Source of the DNA: JANNSX01 sp041397825
GTDB lineage: Bacteria; Pseudomonadota; Alphaproteobacteria; Rhizobiales; Hyphomicrobiaceae
Reading direction: 5' to 3'
DNA length: 64,000 bases
Assembly (NCBI GenBank): GCA_041397825.1
Contig: JAWKVX010000003.1
Span: 124,001-188,000, forward strand
Positions 26,284-35,892 of the stretch are shown one piece after another. The position numbers and the translations under genes were made by a program. The notes beneath the pieces are model-generated. The model was given only the letters and a program-made list of their open reading frames with translations. It was not told where the DNA came from and ran no database searches. How positions within the stretch are numbered: the first letter of the stretch is position 1; every line of letters begins with the position of its first letter.

Positions 26284-27624
26284 ATGCGATCACTGAGACT
26301 GTTGTGCAGCCCTGTTCTCCTAGGAGCCCTGATGCTTGCCGCCGCTCCAGCCTATGCCCAGCATCGCGCGACGGAATTCACCCTGGACAATGGCTTGCGG
26401 CTCGTCGTCGTGCCGGACCATCGGGCGCCTGTGGTCACGCACATGGTCTGGTACAAGGTCGGCGCCTCCGACGAGCCGGCCGGCAGCTCCGGCATCGCCC
26501 ATTTCCTCGAACATCTGATGTTCAAGGGCACGGAAAAGATTCCGGCCGCCCAGTTCTCGAAGATCGTCGCCAAGAACGGCGGTCAGGACAATGCGTTTAC
26601 ATCGCAGGACGTCACCTCCTACCACCAGAATGTCGCCAAGGACCGGCTACCGCTCGTCATGGAGATGGAGGCTGATCGGATGACCGGTCTGCGCTTGACC
26701 GAGGACGACATCCGGACCGAACGTGACGTCATTCTCGAGGAGCGCCGCTCGCGTGTGGACAACGATCCGTCGTCCATTCTGAACGAGCAGATGATGGCTG
26801 CTCTCTACCTCAATCACCCTTATGGCGTGCCGGTGATTGGCTGGGCACACGAGGTGGCGAAGCTGTCGAGACAGGACGCCTTCGACTTCTATCATCGCTA
26901 CTACGCCCCCAACAACGCCATCGTCGTCGTTTCGGGCGATGTCGAGCCGGACGAGGTGTTGTCGCTCGCCCAAGAGACCTACGGCAAGGTCCCGGCGATG
27001 GCCGGCGCCGAACGGACGCCGCGGCGCACCGAGCCACCGCCCGTCGTCGAACGAAGGGTCGTTCTCGAGGATGACCGCGTCGGTCAGGCGACGTTCGAGC
27101 GCGACTACCTCGTGCCGAGCTACGCGACCGCCAAGCCAGGTGAGGCCGAGGCGTTGGAGATTCTGGCGAAAATCTTCGGTGGCGGCGCATCGAGCCGGCT
27201 CTACCGCTCGGTGCTCGTCGACAAGGGGACAGCGGCGCATATCGGCGCCTACTACTCGGGCTCGGGACTCGATTCCGGCCGCATCTCTCTCTACGGCGTC
27301 GCCACCGAGGGGATCGACCTCGCGAAAGTCGAGGCAGATGTCGATGCGGAGATTGCTGGTCTCCTCAGGGACGGCGTTACCGCCGACGAGGTCGACCGCG
27401 CCAAGAAGGCGCTGATCGCGGAGTATGTCTACGAGGCCGACGGGCAGTCGAGCCTGGCCCGGCGCTATGGCTGGGCGCTTGCCACCGGCGCGACCATCAA
27501 GGAGGTCGAGGACTGGCCGGAGGCGATGCGGAAGGTCACGGTCGAGGCTGTCAACGCCGCCGCCCGGGCCTATCTGGACAAGCGCCGCTCGGTCACCGGA
27601 TGGCTGGTGCCGAAGAAGGCTTGA
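26284..27624 (+). CDS. M16-family zinc peptidase, catalytic subunit
   Basis: This 446-residue exported protein has a signal peptide ending APAYA before QHRA. The inverted zinc motif HFLEH is at residues 73-77, with the downstream glutamate in the region TERDVILEERRS. Both M16 domains are present. ATG 26284 is chosen because the signal peptide begins there. The following gene encodes a partner without the zinc motif, as in bacterial M16B heterodimers. The pair likely degrades peptides or processes proteins in the periplasm. Confidence 0.92.
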   Translation: MRSLRLLCSPVLLGALMLAAAPAYAQHRATEFTLDNGLRLVVVPDHRAPVVTHMVWYKVGASDEPAGSSGIAHFLEHLMFKGTEKIPAAQFSKIVAKNGGQDNAFTSQDVTSYHQNVAKDRLPLVMEMEADRMTGLRLTEDDIRTERDVILEERRSRVDNDPSSILNEQMMAALYLNHPYGVPVIGWAHEVAKLSRQDAFDFYHRYYAPNNAIVVVSGDVEPDEVLSLAQETYGKVPAMAGAERTPRRTEPPPVVERRVVLEDDRVGQATFERDYLVPSYATAKPGEAEALEILAKIFGGGASSRLYRSVLVDKGTAAHIGAYYSGSGLDSGRISLYGVATEGIDLAKVEADVDAEIAGLLRDGVTADEVDRAKKALIAEYVYEADGQSSLARRYGWALATGATIKEVEDWPEAMRKVTVEAVNAAARAYLDKRRSVTGWLVPKKA

Positions 27625-27675
27625 GGTCTGGGACAGGCCTGACTGCCAACTTCACAAGCTTCGATTGAGAGCAAA

Positions 27676-29025
27676 ATGCGTGACCGTCTCGAACAGATCG
27701 CTCGACACCTTCGCGGCGTCGCCCTTGGCGTCGTCACATTGGTCTCCCTCCTGCCCAGCAGTGCCCACGCCATGAAAATTCAGACGGTCACCTCGCCGGA
27801 CGGGATCAAGGCCTGGCTGGTCGAGGATCATAGCCTGCCACTCGTCACCATGCAGTTCGCCATGTTCGGAGGCAGCGCCCAGGATCCCGAGGGGAAGCCG
27901 GGCGTCGCCAACTTCTTGACGGCGATGATGGACGAAGGTGCCGGCGACTTGAAAGCGCGTGAGTTCCAGCAGGAGTTGGACACGCTTGCCATCAAGATGT
28001 CCTATGACGCGGGCCGCGATACCTTCTCCGGCTCGTTCCAGACACTGACGGAGAATCGCGAGCGGGCCGTCGAGCTCCTCTCACTGGCGCTGACCAGGCC
28101 GCGCTTCGACGCCGATGCGATCGAGCGGATGCGCCGGCAGCTGCAGGCGGGGATCGCCTTCGACGACAAGGATCCCGACAAGATCGCGAGCCAGACTTGG
28201 TTCCGGCTGGCATTTCCGGATCATCCGTATGGCCGGCCGACGGCAGGCACCATACAGTCCGTCGCTTCCATCGGAGCGGACGATCTCGAGAACTATCGCC
28301 GTCGGATCTTTGCGAAGGACAATCTCCTCATCTCCGTCGTCGGCGATATCGATGCCGCCTCGCTCGGCATCATGCTGGACAAGGCGTTCGGCGGATTGCC
28401 GGCCAAAGCCCAGCTGAAGCCGGTCGCCGACGCGACACCGAAGGGTGGGCCGCGGCAGGAGATCGTGCCCATGGACGTGCCGCAATCGGTCGTCCAATTC
28501 GGTCAAGGCGCCATTGCCCGGAAGGACGACGACTATATCGCCGCCTTCATTCTGAATTACATCCTGGGCGGCGGCGGCTTCAACTCGCGGCTCATGGAGG
28601 AGGTGCGCGAAAAGCGGGGCTTGGCTTATTCGGTCTACACCTATCTCCAATCCTACAAGAACGCATCCGTCTATCTTGGCGGTGTCGCCACCAAGAACGA
28701 CGCGGTCAAGACTTCGCTGGAGGTGATCCGGTCGGAGCTGGAGCGCATGGCGGCCCAGGGACCGACCGAGCAGGAGCTGGCCGATGCCAAGAGCTATCTG
28801 ACCGGCTCCTATGCCCTCAGGTTCGATTCATCCAGCAAGATCGCCGGCCAGCTTCTGGGGATCCAAATCGAGGATCTCGGCATCGACTATGTCGACAAGC
28901 GCAACAGCCTGGTCGAGGCGGTGACGATCGACGACATCCGCCGCGTCGCCAAGCGCCTGCTGCAGCCCGGCAATCTGATCGTGACGATCGTCGGCAAGCC
29001 CGAGGGGTTGACGACCGGCGGGTGA
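27676..29025 (+). CDS. M16-family peptidase, non-catalytic partner subunit
   Basis: This 449-residue exported protein has a signal peptide ending SSAHA. The place where HxxEH would sit reads ANFLTAMMDEGAG, so no zinc site exists. The C-terminal domain keeps the substrate-binding pattern REKRGLAYSVYTYLQ, the R/Y pair that completes the active site in M16B heterodimers. It starts 51 bases after the catalytic subunit gene, and the two should act as one complex. Confidence 0.9.
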   Translation: MRDRLEQIARHLRGVALGVVTLVSLLPSSAHAMKIQTVTSPDGIKAWLVEDHSLPLVTMQFAMFGGSAQDPEGKPGVANFLTAMMDEGAGDLKAREFQQELDTLAIKMSYDAGRDTFSGSFQTLTENRERAVELLSLALTRPRFDADAIERMRRQLQAGIAFDDKDPDKIASQTWFRLAFPDHPYGRPTAGTIQSVASIGADDLENYRRRIFAKDNLLISVVGDIDAASLGIMLDKAFGGLPAKAQLKPVADATPKGGPRQEIVPMDVPQSVVQFGQGAIARKDDDYIAAFILNYILGGGGFNSRLMEEVREKRGLAYSVYTYLQSYKNASVYLGGVATKNDAVKTSLEVIRSELERMAAQGPTEQELADAKSYLTGSYALRFDSSSKIAGQLLGIQIEDLGIDYVDKRNSLVEAVTIDDIRRVAKRLLQPGNLIVTIVGKPEGLTTGG

Positions 29026-29140
29026 CCGCGGCCCTGGCCCGGGCGCGCGACCTGCAATGGTCCATTGCAGGATGCGGTCGTGCTAGGGTCATGCTCTATC
29101 CGAGTCGCCGTTTGGAGCGGGTGTTCGGAGGGAGCCCCAC

Positions 29141-30928
29141 ATGCCGATTCGTCAGCTCTCAGCCTCGACCGTCAATCGCATCGCGGCCGGCGAGGTGATC
29201 GAGCGGCCCGCGAGCGTCGTCAAGGAGCTTGTCGAGAACGCACTCGACGCCGGCGCCCGGCGAATCGAGATCGTGACTTCCGGCGGCGGCCTGTCGCTCA
29301 TTCGTGTCACCGACGACGGTCATGGCATGCCGGTGGCAGATCTCGTGCTTGCGGTCGAGCGGCATGCGACATCGAAGCTTCAGGACGAGGACTTGCTCGC
29401 TATCCGGACGCTCGGTTTTCGCGGCGAGGCGCTGCCTTCGATCGGCGCGATCGCGCGGCTGGCGATCCGGAGCCGGCCAGCCGGGACGGCGGAGGCGAGC
29501 GAGATCGTCGTCGACAAGGGGCGAAAGGCGTCTGTCAGACCGACCGCGCTCAATCCAGGCACCATGGTCGAGGTCGAGGATCTGTTCTCCGCGACGCCTG
29601 CGCGCCTGAAGTTCATGAAGTCGGAGCGGGCCGAGAACGCGGCCATTGCGGATACGGTGAAGCGCCTCGCCATGGCGCATCCGGAAGCGGCGTTCGAGCT
29701 TGCGACCGGTGAACGCGGAAGCATCCTCTATCCGGCCGCGGGATTGGGGCCGGAGGCCCGTCTCATGCGTCTTGGCGCCGTCATGGGACGCGACTTCCTC
29801 ACGGACGCTGTGGCCGTCAACGCGGAGCGTGAAGGCGTCGCGGTGTCCGGTTTTATCGGCCTGCCGACGCTCAATCGCGCTACGTCGGACATGCAGCATC
29901 TCTTCGTCAACGGCCGGCCTGTGCGCGACCGGCTGCTGATGGGGGCCCTCAAGGCCGCCTATGGCGATCTCATCCCCAAAGGCCGGTTCCCGATGGTGGC
30001 GCTGTTCATCGAGCTCTCGCCCCAGGAGGTCGACGTCAATGTGCATCCGACGAAGGCGGAGGTCCGGTTCCGCGATCCGGGGCTCGTTCGGGGCCTGATC
30101 GTCGGTGGCCTTCGTCAGGCGCTGGAGGCGGCCGGGCAACGGGTCACATCGGAGCGCGGCGCCGCCACGCTGGCGCGCATGGTGCCTGTAACAGACTTCG
30201 GCACCGGGAGGTCCGGCTCGCTCTATCCTGAACGCCCGAGCTATCGGCCGAGTGCCGGCCTGGCCGAGGCGGCCCAGGCCCCCCTCGCCGGTCTGGTGCA
30301 GCCGAGTGCGACGCCGATGGTCGTCGCGGAACGATCGGAGGAGGTGCGATTTCCGCTCGGTGCCGCGCGCGCACAACTCCACGAGACCTACATCGTCGCC
30401 GAGACTGCGTCCTCGATCGTCATCGTCGATCAGCATGCGGCCCACGAGCGTCTCGTCTACGAGCGGATGAAGGATGCCCTGGAGAAAGGCGGCGTCGCAG
30501 GACAGCTTCTGCTCATCCCGGAGGTCGTCGAGCTCGGAGCTGAAGCCGCAGGCGAGATCGAGTCGAATGCGCCGGAGCTGGCGGAGCTCGGACTTGCCGT
30601 CGAGCGCTTCGGACCCGGTGCAATCCTGGTCCGTGAGACACCGGCCATGCTCGGTGAGATCGATATCAAGGGGCTCATCCAGGATCTGGCCGACGAGCTT
30701 TCGGCCGGTCTGACCGGCAGCCTCAAGGCCAGGCTCGAGCGCGTCTCTTCGCTGATGGCCTGTCACGGCAGCGTCCGGGCTGGCCGGCGTCTGACGGGGC
30801 CGGAGATGAATGCGCTTCTCCGTGACATGGAGCAGACACCCAACTCCGGCCAGTGCAATCACGGCCGACCGACCTATGTGGAGCTGAGACTGGACGACAT
30901 CGAGCGCCTGTTCGGGCGGCGATCGTGA
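29141..30928 (+). CDS. mutL: DNA mismatch repair protein MutL (endonuclease type)
   Basis: This 595-residue GHKL ATPase contains VVKELVENALDAGA, DDGHGMP and RGEALPSIGA in the N-terminal domain. The C-terminal domain carries the MutL nicking-endonuclease motifs DQHAAHERLVYE, ACHGSVRAG and CNHGRPT, as expected in bacteria without MutH. A proline/alanine-rich linker spans roughly residues 345-400. Its stop is one base from the stop of the convergent MFS gene, with no room for a terminator between them. Confidence 0.97.
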   Translation: MPIRQLSASTVNRIAAGEVIERPASVVKELVENALDAGARRIEIVTSGGGLSLIRVTDDGHGMPVADLVLAVERHATSKLQDEDLLAIRTLGFRGEALPSIGAIARLAIRSRPAGTAEASEIVVDKGRKASVRPTALNPGTMVEVEDLFSATPARLKFMKSERAENAAIADTVKRLAMAHPEAAFELATGERGSILYPAAGLGPEARLMRLGAVMGRDFLTDAVAVNAEREGVAVSGFIGLPTLNRATSDMQHLFVNGRPVRDRLLMGALKAAYGDLIPKGRFPMVALFIELSPQEVDVNVHPTKAEVRFRDPGLVRGLIVGGLRQALEAAGQRVTSERGAATLARMVPVTDFGTGRSGSLYPERPSYRPSAGLAEAAQAPLAGLVQPSATPMVVAERSEEVRFPLGAARAQLHETYIVAETASSIVIVDQHAAHERLVYERMKDALEKGGVAGQLLLIPEVVELGAEAAGEIESNAPELAELGLAVERFGPGAILVRETPAMLGEIDIKGLIQDLADELSAGLTGSLKARLERVSSLMACHGSVRAGRRLTGPEMNALLRDMEQTPNSGQCNHGRPTYVELRLDDIERLFGRRS

Positions 30929-30929
30929 T

Positions 30930-32096
30930 CTAAGGCTTCGGCCGGCGGAACGCCTCGCCGAGGGCGATGGCCGAGGTCAACCACAAGGCGATGGCGAGGA
31001 AGCCATAGAAACCGATGGTGCCGAACTGCGCCATGGCGAGACCCGAGAGGGCCGGGCCGAAGCTGGCACCGCTCGTATAGCCGATCAGCGAGATGCTGGT
31101 CGCCGACACCACCTCGCTCGGCTGCGCGAGGTCGATCATCCGAGTGAGCGCCAGGGAATAGATCGGGAAGGTCGCGGCGGCGACGACCGCGCCGACGGCC
31201 GTGATCGCCCAGGCGCCGCTGATCAAGCCGAGCGCCAGGCAGGCGGCGGCGATGAAACCCAGTGCCGTCATGGCTGCGAGCACGATCGCTCGACCGAAAA
31301 GATCGGTCAGCGCGCCGGCGAGATTCTGCGACGCGGCGCCGACCACCATCGCTGTTACGAGATAGATGGCCGTCTCGGCGGGTGTCAGGCCGATTTGGCG
31401 CGCATAGAGCGCCGGCATGGCGTAGAGCACGGAAATCGTCAAGCCGCTCAACAGGATGATCAGGAAGACGGGCCAGTTCTTGAGTGCGATCGATAGACCG
31501 TTACGCTGACGGGCGTGCGATTGCGCACGGAGATGCGGCTCAGGCGTCGCCAGCACGGGGAGCCCGGCGAGCAGCATCGAGCCGGCTGCGATGAGGATGC
31601 CGGAGCTGGTATTCGCCAAGGCAACGAGGAACTGGCCGGCCGAGGCAAGGGCGGTTCTCAGCCCCTCGTTGATGCCGAGCATGCGGCCCCTGTTCGCAAG
31701 GCCGGACAGATTGCCGAGCCAGGAATCGATGACGATGTAGACGCCAGCGGCCGCATAGCCAAACAGTCCGCGGACCGCGAGCCAGCCCGCGAGCGGCAAG
31801 GGCAGAATGGCTGCGGCCGTGCTGCCGGCGCCGACAATCGCGATCAGGAGCATGGCATAGCGATAGCCGATCAGCCGGACCACCGGCGCGAATGTGAGCG
31901 CGGCGACAAAGGCCCCGACATAGTATGCCGAGGCGATCCAACCTATCCTCAGCTCGCTGACACCCGATTGTGCGAGCGAGATGGCGATCAGCGGGAACAG
32001 GGCTCCATTGGTGAAACCATAGAAGGCGCTCGCCGAATAGAGGCCGGCCGCGCGTCGCTGCAGGGTCCAGAAGGACATGTCGGCGGCAAGGGTCAC
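30930..32096 (-). CDS. MFS transporter
   Basis: This major facilitator permease has 12 hydrophobic helices and a central cytoplasmic loop rich in Arg/His/Gln. I take GTG 32096 as start because it overlaps the stop of the upstream MFS gene as GTGA, a usual coupling signal; ATG 32078 would give 382 instead of 388 residues. Substrate unknown. It is the last gene of the long minus-strand operon and converges on mutL. Confidence 0.8.
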   Translation of the reverse strand: MTLAADMSFWTLQRRAAGLYSASAFYGFTNGALFPLIAISLAQSGVSELRIGWIASAYYVGAFVAALTFAPVVRLIGYRYAMLLIAIVGAGSTAAAILPLPLAGWLAVRGLFGYAAAGVYIVIDSWLGNLSGLANRGRMLGINEGLRTALASAGQFLVALANTSSGILIAAGSMLLAGLPVLATPEPHLRAQSHARQRNGLSIALKNWPVFLIILLSGLTISVLYAMPALYARQIGLTPAETAIYLVTAMVVGAASQNLAGALTDLFGRAIVLAAMTALGFIAAACLALGLISGAWAITAVGAVVAAATFPIYSLALTRMIDLAQPSEVVSATSISLIGYTSGASFGPALSGLAMAQFGTIGFYGFLAIALWLTSAIALGEAFRRPKP

Positions 32097-33340
32097 GGCG
32101 GCGGCGTTTCCGAAGGCTTGGGGATCCCGAGATAGGCAAGTGTCGCGATGAGACCTGCGGCCGCCGCCAGAGCTAACGCGGCTATGGGGCCATGGCTCTC
32201 GCGTACGAGGGAGAACACCCATGGGGCGCCAGCCGAGACTACGAGACCAGCCATGGCGATCCTGCCCAGCATGGTGCCGTAGCCGGTGGGCCCGAAGAGA
32301 GCTAGCGGGACGATACCCTTGGCAATGCTCTCAAGGCCTTGCCCCATGCCGTAGACGACGGCGAAGAGAACGCCCGCCGCCAGGCTTGTACCGCCGAGCA
32401 TCAGGATCAGCAGGCCGAGCGGAATGAGCGCGGCCGCGACAAGGCCGACAGTGATTGCGCTGAGACGCTGTCCGACAATCATCTCGATAAGGCGGACGAG
32501 AAATTGGCTTGGTCCGATCAGCGAGCCCAGTGTCACCGCGACAGCGCCCGTGAAGCCGAGACTGGTCAGGACGGAGATGAGGTGCAGCGGCAGCGAGGCG
32601 ATGACGAAGCCCGACAAGCTGAAGGAAAGTGACAGGAGAACGAACGCGCGGCGGCGTTGGCGATCGTCGGTCAGCAGGATCGGGGCGACGCCATGGGGTC
32701 CTCCGGAGGTGCCTCGCTCGACCGGCCGGCTGTCAGACCGCGGCCTGGGCAGGAGGAGATGGATCGGCAGCGAGATGAGGATCATGAGCCCGGCCAGGAT
32801 CAGTGTCACCGTGCGCCAGTCGAGATGGGTGAGAAGGGCACTGGTTAGCGGCCAGAAGAGAGTCGAGGAGAATGCCGCGGTCAGGGTCGTGAAGGTGATC
32901 GCTCGGCGGGCGCCATGGCCATAGATCTGAGTGAGCGTCGTGAAGGCGGCATTGTAGAGAACGGTCGTGCCTGCAACCTCGATCGCGATGACGGTGGCGA
33001 CATAGGAGACGGGCCCCTCGACGGCTGCGAGCAGTGCCATGGCGGCCGCCGCGATGAGGGTACCCCACGACATGACGATGCGGCCGCCATGGCGGTCGAG
33101 AAGCTTGCCGGCATAGGGCGCAGCAAGTCCACTGCAGAAGAAGGCCGCGGCGAGGCCCGAGTAGGTGAAGCTCAGGCTCCAGCTCAGATCCTGGGCGATC
33201 CTCGGCGCCAGCAGCGTGAAGGAATAATAGATGACACCATAGTCGACGATCATCGAGACACCAAAACCGATGACCGGCCAGAGGCTTTGGCCATGTCCCC
33301 GTTGGATCTCCGCCACGTAGGGCGCCAGCAGCCATCTCAT
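32093..33340 (-). CDS. MFS transporter
   Basis: This 415-residue membrane protein has 12 predicted helices, with the first reading GFGVSMIVDYGVIYYSF and a loop of charged residues after helix 6 (RPRSDSRPVERG). The motif GKLLDRHGGR between helices 2 and 3 is the MFS signature. Its start overlaps the rsmD stop as ATGA, so it is translationally coupled. No substrate can be named. Similar tandem MFS genes may form one exporter system, but this is inference. Confidence 0.85.
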   Translation of the reverse strand: MRWLLAPYVAEIQRGHGQSLWPVIGFGVSMIVDYGVIYYSFTLLAPRIAQDLSWSLSFTYSGLAAAFFCSGLAAPYAGKLLDRHGGRIVMSWGTLIAAAAMALLAAVEGPVSYVATVIAIEVAGTTVLYNAAFTTLTQIYGHGARRAITFTTLTAAFSSTLFWPLTSALLTHLDWRTVTLILAGLMILISLPIHLLLPRPRSDSRPVERGTSGGPHGVAPILLTDDRQRRRAFVLLSLSFSLSGFVIASLPLHLISVLTSLGFTGAVAVTLGSLIGPSQFLVRLIEMIVGQRLSAITVGLVAAALIPLGLLILMLGGTSLAAGVLFAVVYGMGQGLESIAKGIVPLALFGPTGYGTMLGRIAMAGLVVSAGAPWVFSLVRESHGPIAALALAAAAGLIATLAYLGIPKPSETPPP

Positions 33341-33909
33341 TCGGCATCACCCCTGCCAAGTGACCGAAGGAAGGTGATCTCCGTGCCGCCATAACGTCTT
33401 CGGTCGGCCAGGTCGTAGCCGGTCGGCACGTCCTTGAACGCATCGACCTCCTCTTCGACCGCGATGACGGCCCCGGCTGACAGCCAGCCGCCGTCACAAA
33501 GCTCGACCAGAGCCGTCTCAGCCAGTCTCTTGCCATAGGGTGGATCGAGGAAAGCCAGGTCGAAGATGCCGGCGGAGGTCGGACCAAGGTGGGTGGCGTC
33601 GCGACGGTAGAGGCGCGTCTGTCCGGTCAGGCCCAGACTCTCGGCATTGCTGCGAATCAGTCCACGCGCCTCGGCGCTGTCGTCGACGAACAGACAGAAG
33701 CTTGCACCCCGGGACAGAGCCTCGAGGCCCATGGCACCCGTACCCGCGAACAAGTCGATGACACGAGCGCTCTCGATCTCGAAGGATTCGATGCCATGCT
33801 CGAGAATGTTGAAGATCGACTCGCGAATGCGATCAGCTGTCGGTCGGATCGACAAGTCCTTCGGTGCCAGCAGCGGCCGACCCCGCAGTTTTCCGCCGAC
33901 GATCCGCAT
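33337..33909 (-). CDS. rsmD: 16S rRNA (guanine966-N2)-methyltransferase RsmD
   Basis: This 190-residue SAM-dependent methylase starts MRIVGGKLRGRPL. It contains RPTADRIRESIFNIL, the SAM motif VIDLFAGTGAMGLEALSRGA and the catalytic LDPPYGKR (the DPPY form of the NPPY motif). It methylates G966 of 16S rRNA. Only 7 bases separate it from asnB upstream, and it overlaps the next MFS gene, so a housekeeping gene is embedded in the polysaccharide/transport operon. Confidence 0.95.
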   Translation of the reverse strand: MRIVGGKLRGRPLLAPKDLSIRPTADRIRESIFNILEHGIESFEIESARVIDLFAGTGAMGLEALSRGASFCLFVDDSAEARGLIRSNAESLGLTGQTRLYRRDATHLGPTSAGIFDLAFLDPPYGKRLAETALVELCDGGWLSAGAVIAVEEEVDAFKDVPTGYDLADRRRYGGTEITFLRSLGRGDAE

Positions 33910-33916
33910 GCCGACC

Positions 33917-35848
33917 TCATGCCCACCGGCGACGCCAGGCTTCGAACATCAGCACGTTCCAGAGCGCGTGCTGCCAGTTGCGCCGGCCGGAGAGATGCTC
34001 CGCCCAGCGGCGACGAATCGGCTCTGGGCGGAACACACCGCCAGCCTTGAGGCTCCGCTCGGACAGGAGGTCTTCGGCCCAATCCCGGATCGGGCCGCGC
34101 AGCCAACTGTCGATCGGCACGCCAAATCCCATTTTCGGCCGATCGACGAGCTCGGGCGGTACATACCGGTAGAGAACCGAGCGAAGCACGCGCTTGCTCA
34201 TGCCGCGCTGGAGCTTGAAGTCCAGCGGTAGCGACCACGCGAAAGCCACCACCCGGTGATCGAGGAGAGGCACGCGGGCCTCGAGTGAGACAGCCATGCT
34301 GGCGCGATCGACCTTCGTCAGGATGTCGTCGGGCAGATAGGTCAAGGTATCGCGGAATTGCATGCGCTCGATGAATCCTGGGACGATGTCCTTGACGCCT
34401 GGATCGACGATGACCGTCTCGGGTTCCGTCGCTCCGATCACGATGGCGTCGGGCTCCGGCCAATGACTGGTCAGCTTTCGATAGAAGCCGTCGCCGTCCT
34501 CGGCCACGATGTCGGCGAGCTTCTGCATTTTGTCGGCGAGGGCGCGGGGCCGGTGGCGGTCGGGGATGAGGCGCGCAGCCCCGTCCCAGACGACGGCCGG
34601 TGTGGCATTGACGAGATAAGCGCCGGCTCGCCTCAGACTGGCAGGGATCCGGGCCATGGAGTCGTTGAACCGGCTGGCATGGCTGTAACGATTATACCCG
34701 GCGAAAACCTCGTCGCCACCATCTCCCGACAATGAGACCGTCACATGCTGTCGCGCCAGGGCCGAGACGAGATAGGTCGGTATCTGTGACGCGTCGGCGA
34801 AGGGTTCGTCGTAGATCTCCGGGAGCCTCGGGATGACCGATTGTGCCTCGTCAGCCGTGACGTAGAGCTCGGTATGTTCGGTTCCGAGATGGCGCGCAAC
34901 GGCCTTTGCATGCTCCGCCTCGTTGTATCCGGCCTCGTGAAAGCCGATAGAGAACGTCTTCACGGGTCGGCCTGACTGGGACTGCATCAGCGCGACCACC
35001 GTTGAGGAATCGTAGCCCCCCGACAGAAAGGCGCCCAACGGAACATCGGCGACCATGCGGCGCTTCACGGCATCGCGAAGAAGGGTGTCGAGCGCCGTGG
35101 AGGCCTCCGCTTCGCTGCCTTTGAAAGAGTTCGTCGAACCCTGGCGAGCGACGTCGGCCAACGACCAATAGGGGAAGATGCGCGGCGATCTGCCAGGCTC
35201 GAGGCAAAGGAGATGACCGGGCGGGAGCTGTCGCACTCCGGTGAAGACGGTGTGCGGATTCGGATAGTAATTGTGCCTGAGGAACAACGAGGCGGCGTCG
35301 CGATCGATCTCACTCCGGAAGGCGGGATGCGCACGAAGCGTCCGTAGCTCGGAGCCAAAAAGGAAGCTCGAGCCCATCTCGGCCCAATAGAGGGGCTTGA
35401 TACCGAGCCGGTCGCGCACCAGCCAGAGCCGGCGCGCATCGACCTCCCAGAGGGCGATTGCGAACATGCCGATGAGCTTCTGTACGCTCTGCTCGATGCC
35501 CCAGGTTGCAAAGGCCTCGAGGATCACTTCTGTGTCGGAGTGGCCTCGCCAGTTGGGCGCAAACGGCCCGAGCTCATGGCGCAAATCCTCGGCATTATAG
35601 ACCTCGCCATTATAGCAGATGATGAAGCGGCCGCCCGCTGAGATCATCGGTTGGTGGCCGGCGGGCGACAGATCGATGATCGACAGACGGCGGAATCCCA
35701 GCGCTATCCCTGCATCGGCATCCGTCCACGTCCCGAAATCGTCCGGACCGCGATGCGGCATGCTGTCGGCCATGTGTCGGACGATCACCTCGAGGTCGGC
35801 CGGCGAGGTTTGCCGCTTCTGGTCGATGAAGCCGGTAATGCCGCACAT
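33917..35848 (-). CDS. asnB: Glutamine-hydrolysing asparagine synthase (AsnB-type)
   Basis: This 643-residue enzyme begins MCGITGFID, exposing the Cys nucleophile of the class II glutaminase domain after Met removal. RGPDDFGTW and YNGEVYNAEDLR follow. The synthetase domain has the pyrophosphate loop LSGGYDSSTV near residue 268. In polysaccharide loci such paralogues often amidate sugar acids or other carboxylates rather than making asparagine, and the neighbourhood of two GT4 enzymes and a DegT aminotransferase supports that reading. AGGAA precedes the ATG. Confidence 0.9.
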   Translation of the reverse strand: MCGITGFIDQKRQTSPADLEVIVRHMADSMPHRGPDDFGTWTDADAGIALGFRRLSIIDLSPAGHQPMISAGGRFIICYNGEVYNAEDLRHELGPFAPNWRGHSDTEVILEAFATWGIEQSVQKLIGMFAIALWEVDARRLWLVRDRLGIKPLYWAEMGSSFLFGSELRTLRAHPAFRSEIDRDAASLFLRHNYYPNPHTVFTGVRQLPPGHLLCLEPGRSPRIFPYWSLADVARQGSTNSFKGSEAEASTALDTLLRDAVKRRMVADVPLGAFLSGGYDSSTVVALMQSQSGRPVKTFSIGFHEAGYNEAEHAKAVARHLGTEHTELYVTADEAQSVIPRLPEIYDEPFADASQIPTYLVSALARQHVTVSLSGDGGDEVFAGYNRYSHASRFNDSMARIPASLRRAGAYLVNATPAVVWDGAARLIPDRHRPRALADKMQKLADIVAEDGDGFYRKLTSHWPEPDAIVIGATEPETVIVDPGVKDIVPGFIERMQFRDTLTYLPDDILTKVDRASMAVSLEARVPLLDHRVVAFAWSLPLDFKLQRGMSKRVLRSVLYRYVPPELVDRPKMGFGVPIDSWLRGPIRDWAEDLLSERSLKAGGVFRPEPIRRRWAEHLSGRRNWQHALWNVLMFEAWRRRWA

Positions 35849-35892
35849 GTGGAGTTCCTGCCTAGGCCGATCCCCTGGAGCGGCGCGCCAGT

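Noticed and set aside
29159..30862. A 567-codon frame antisense to mutL
   Set aside because: mutL has all family motifs over its full length, and the antisense frame has none and no ribosome site.
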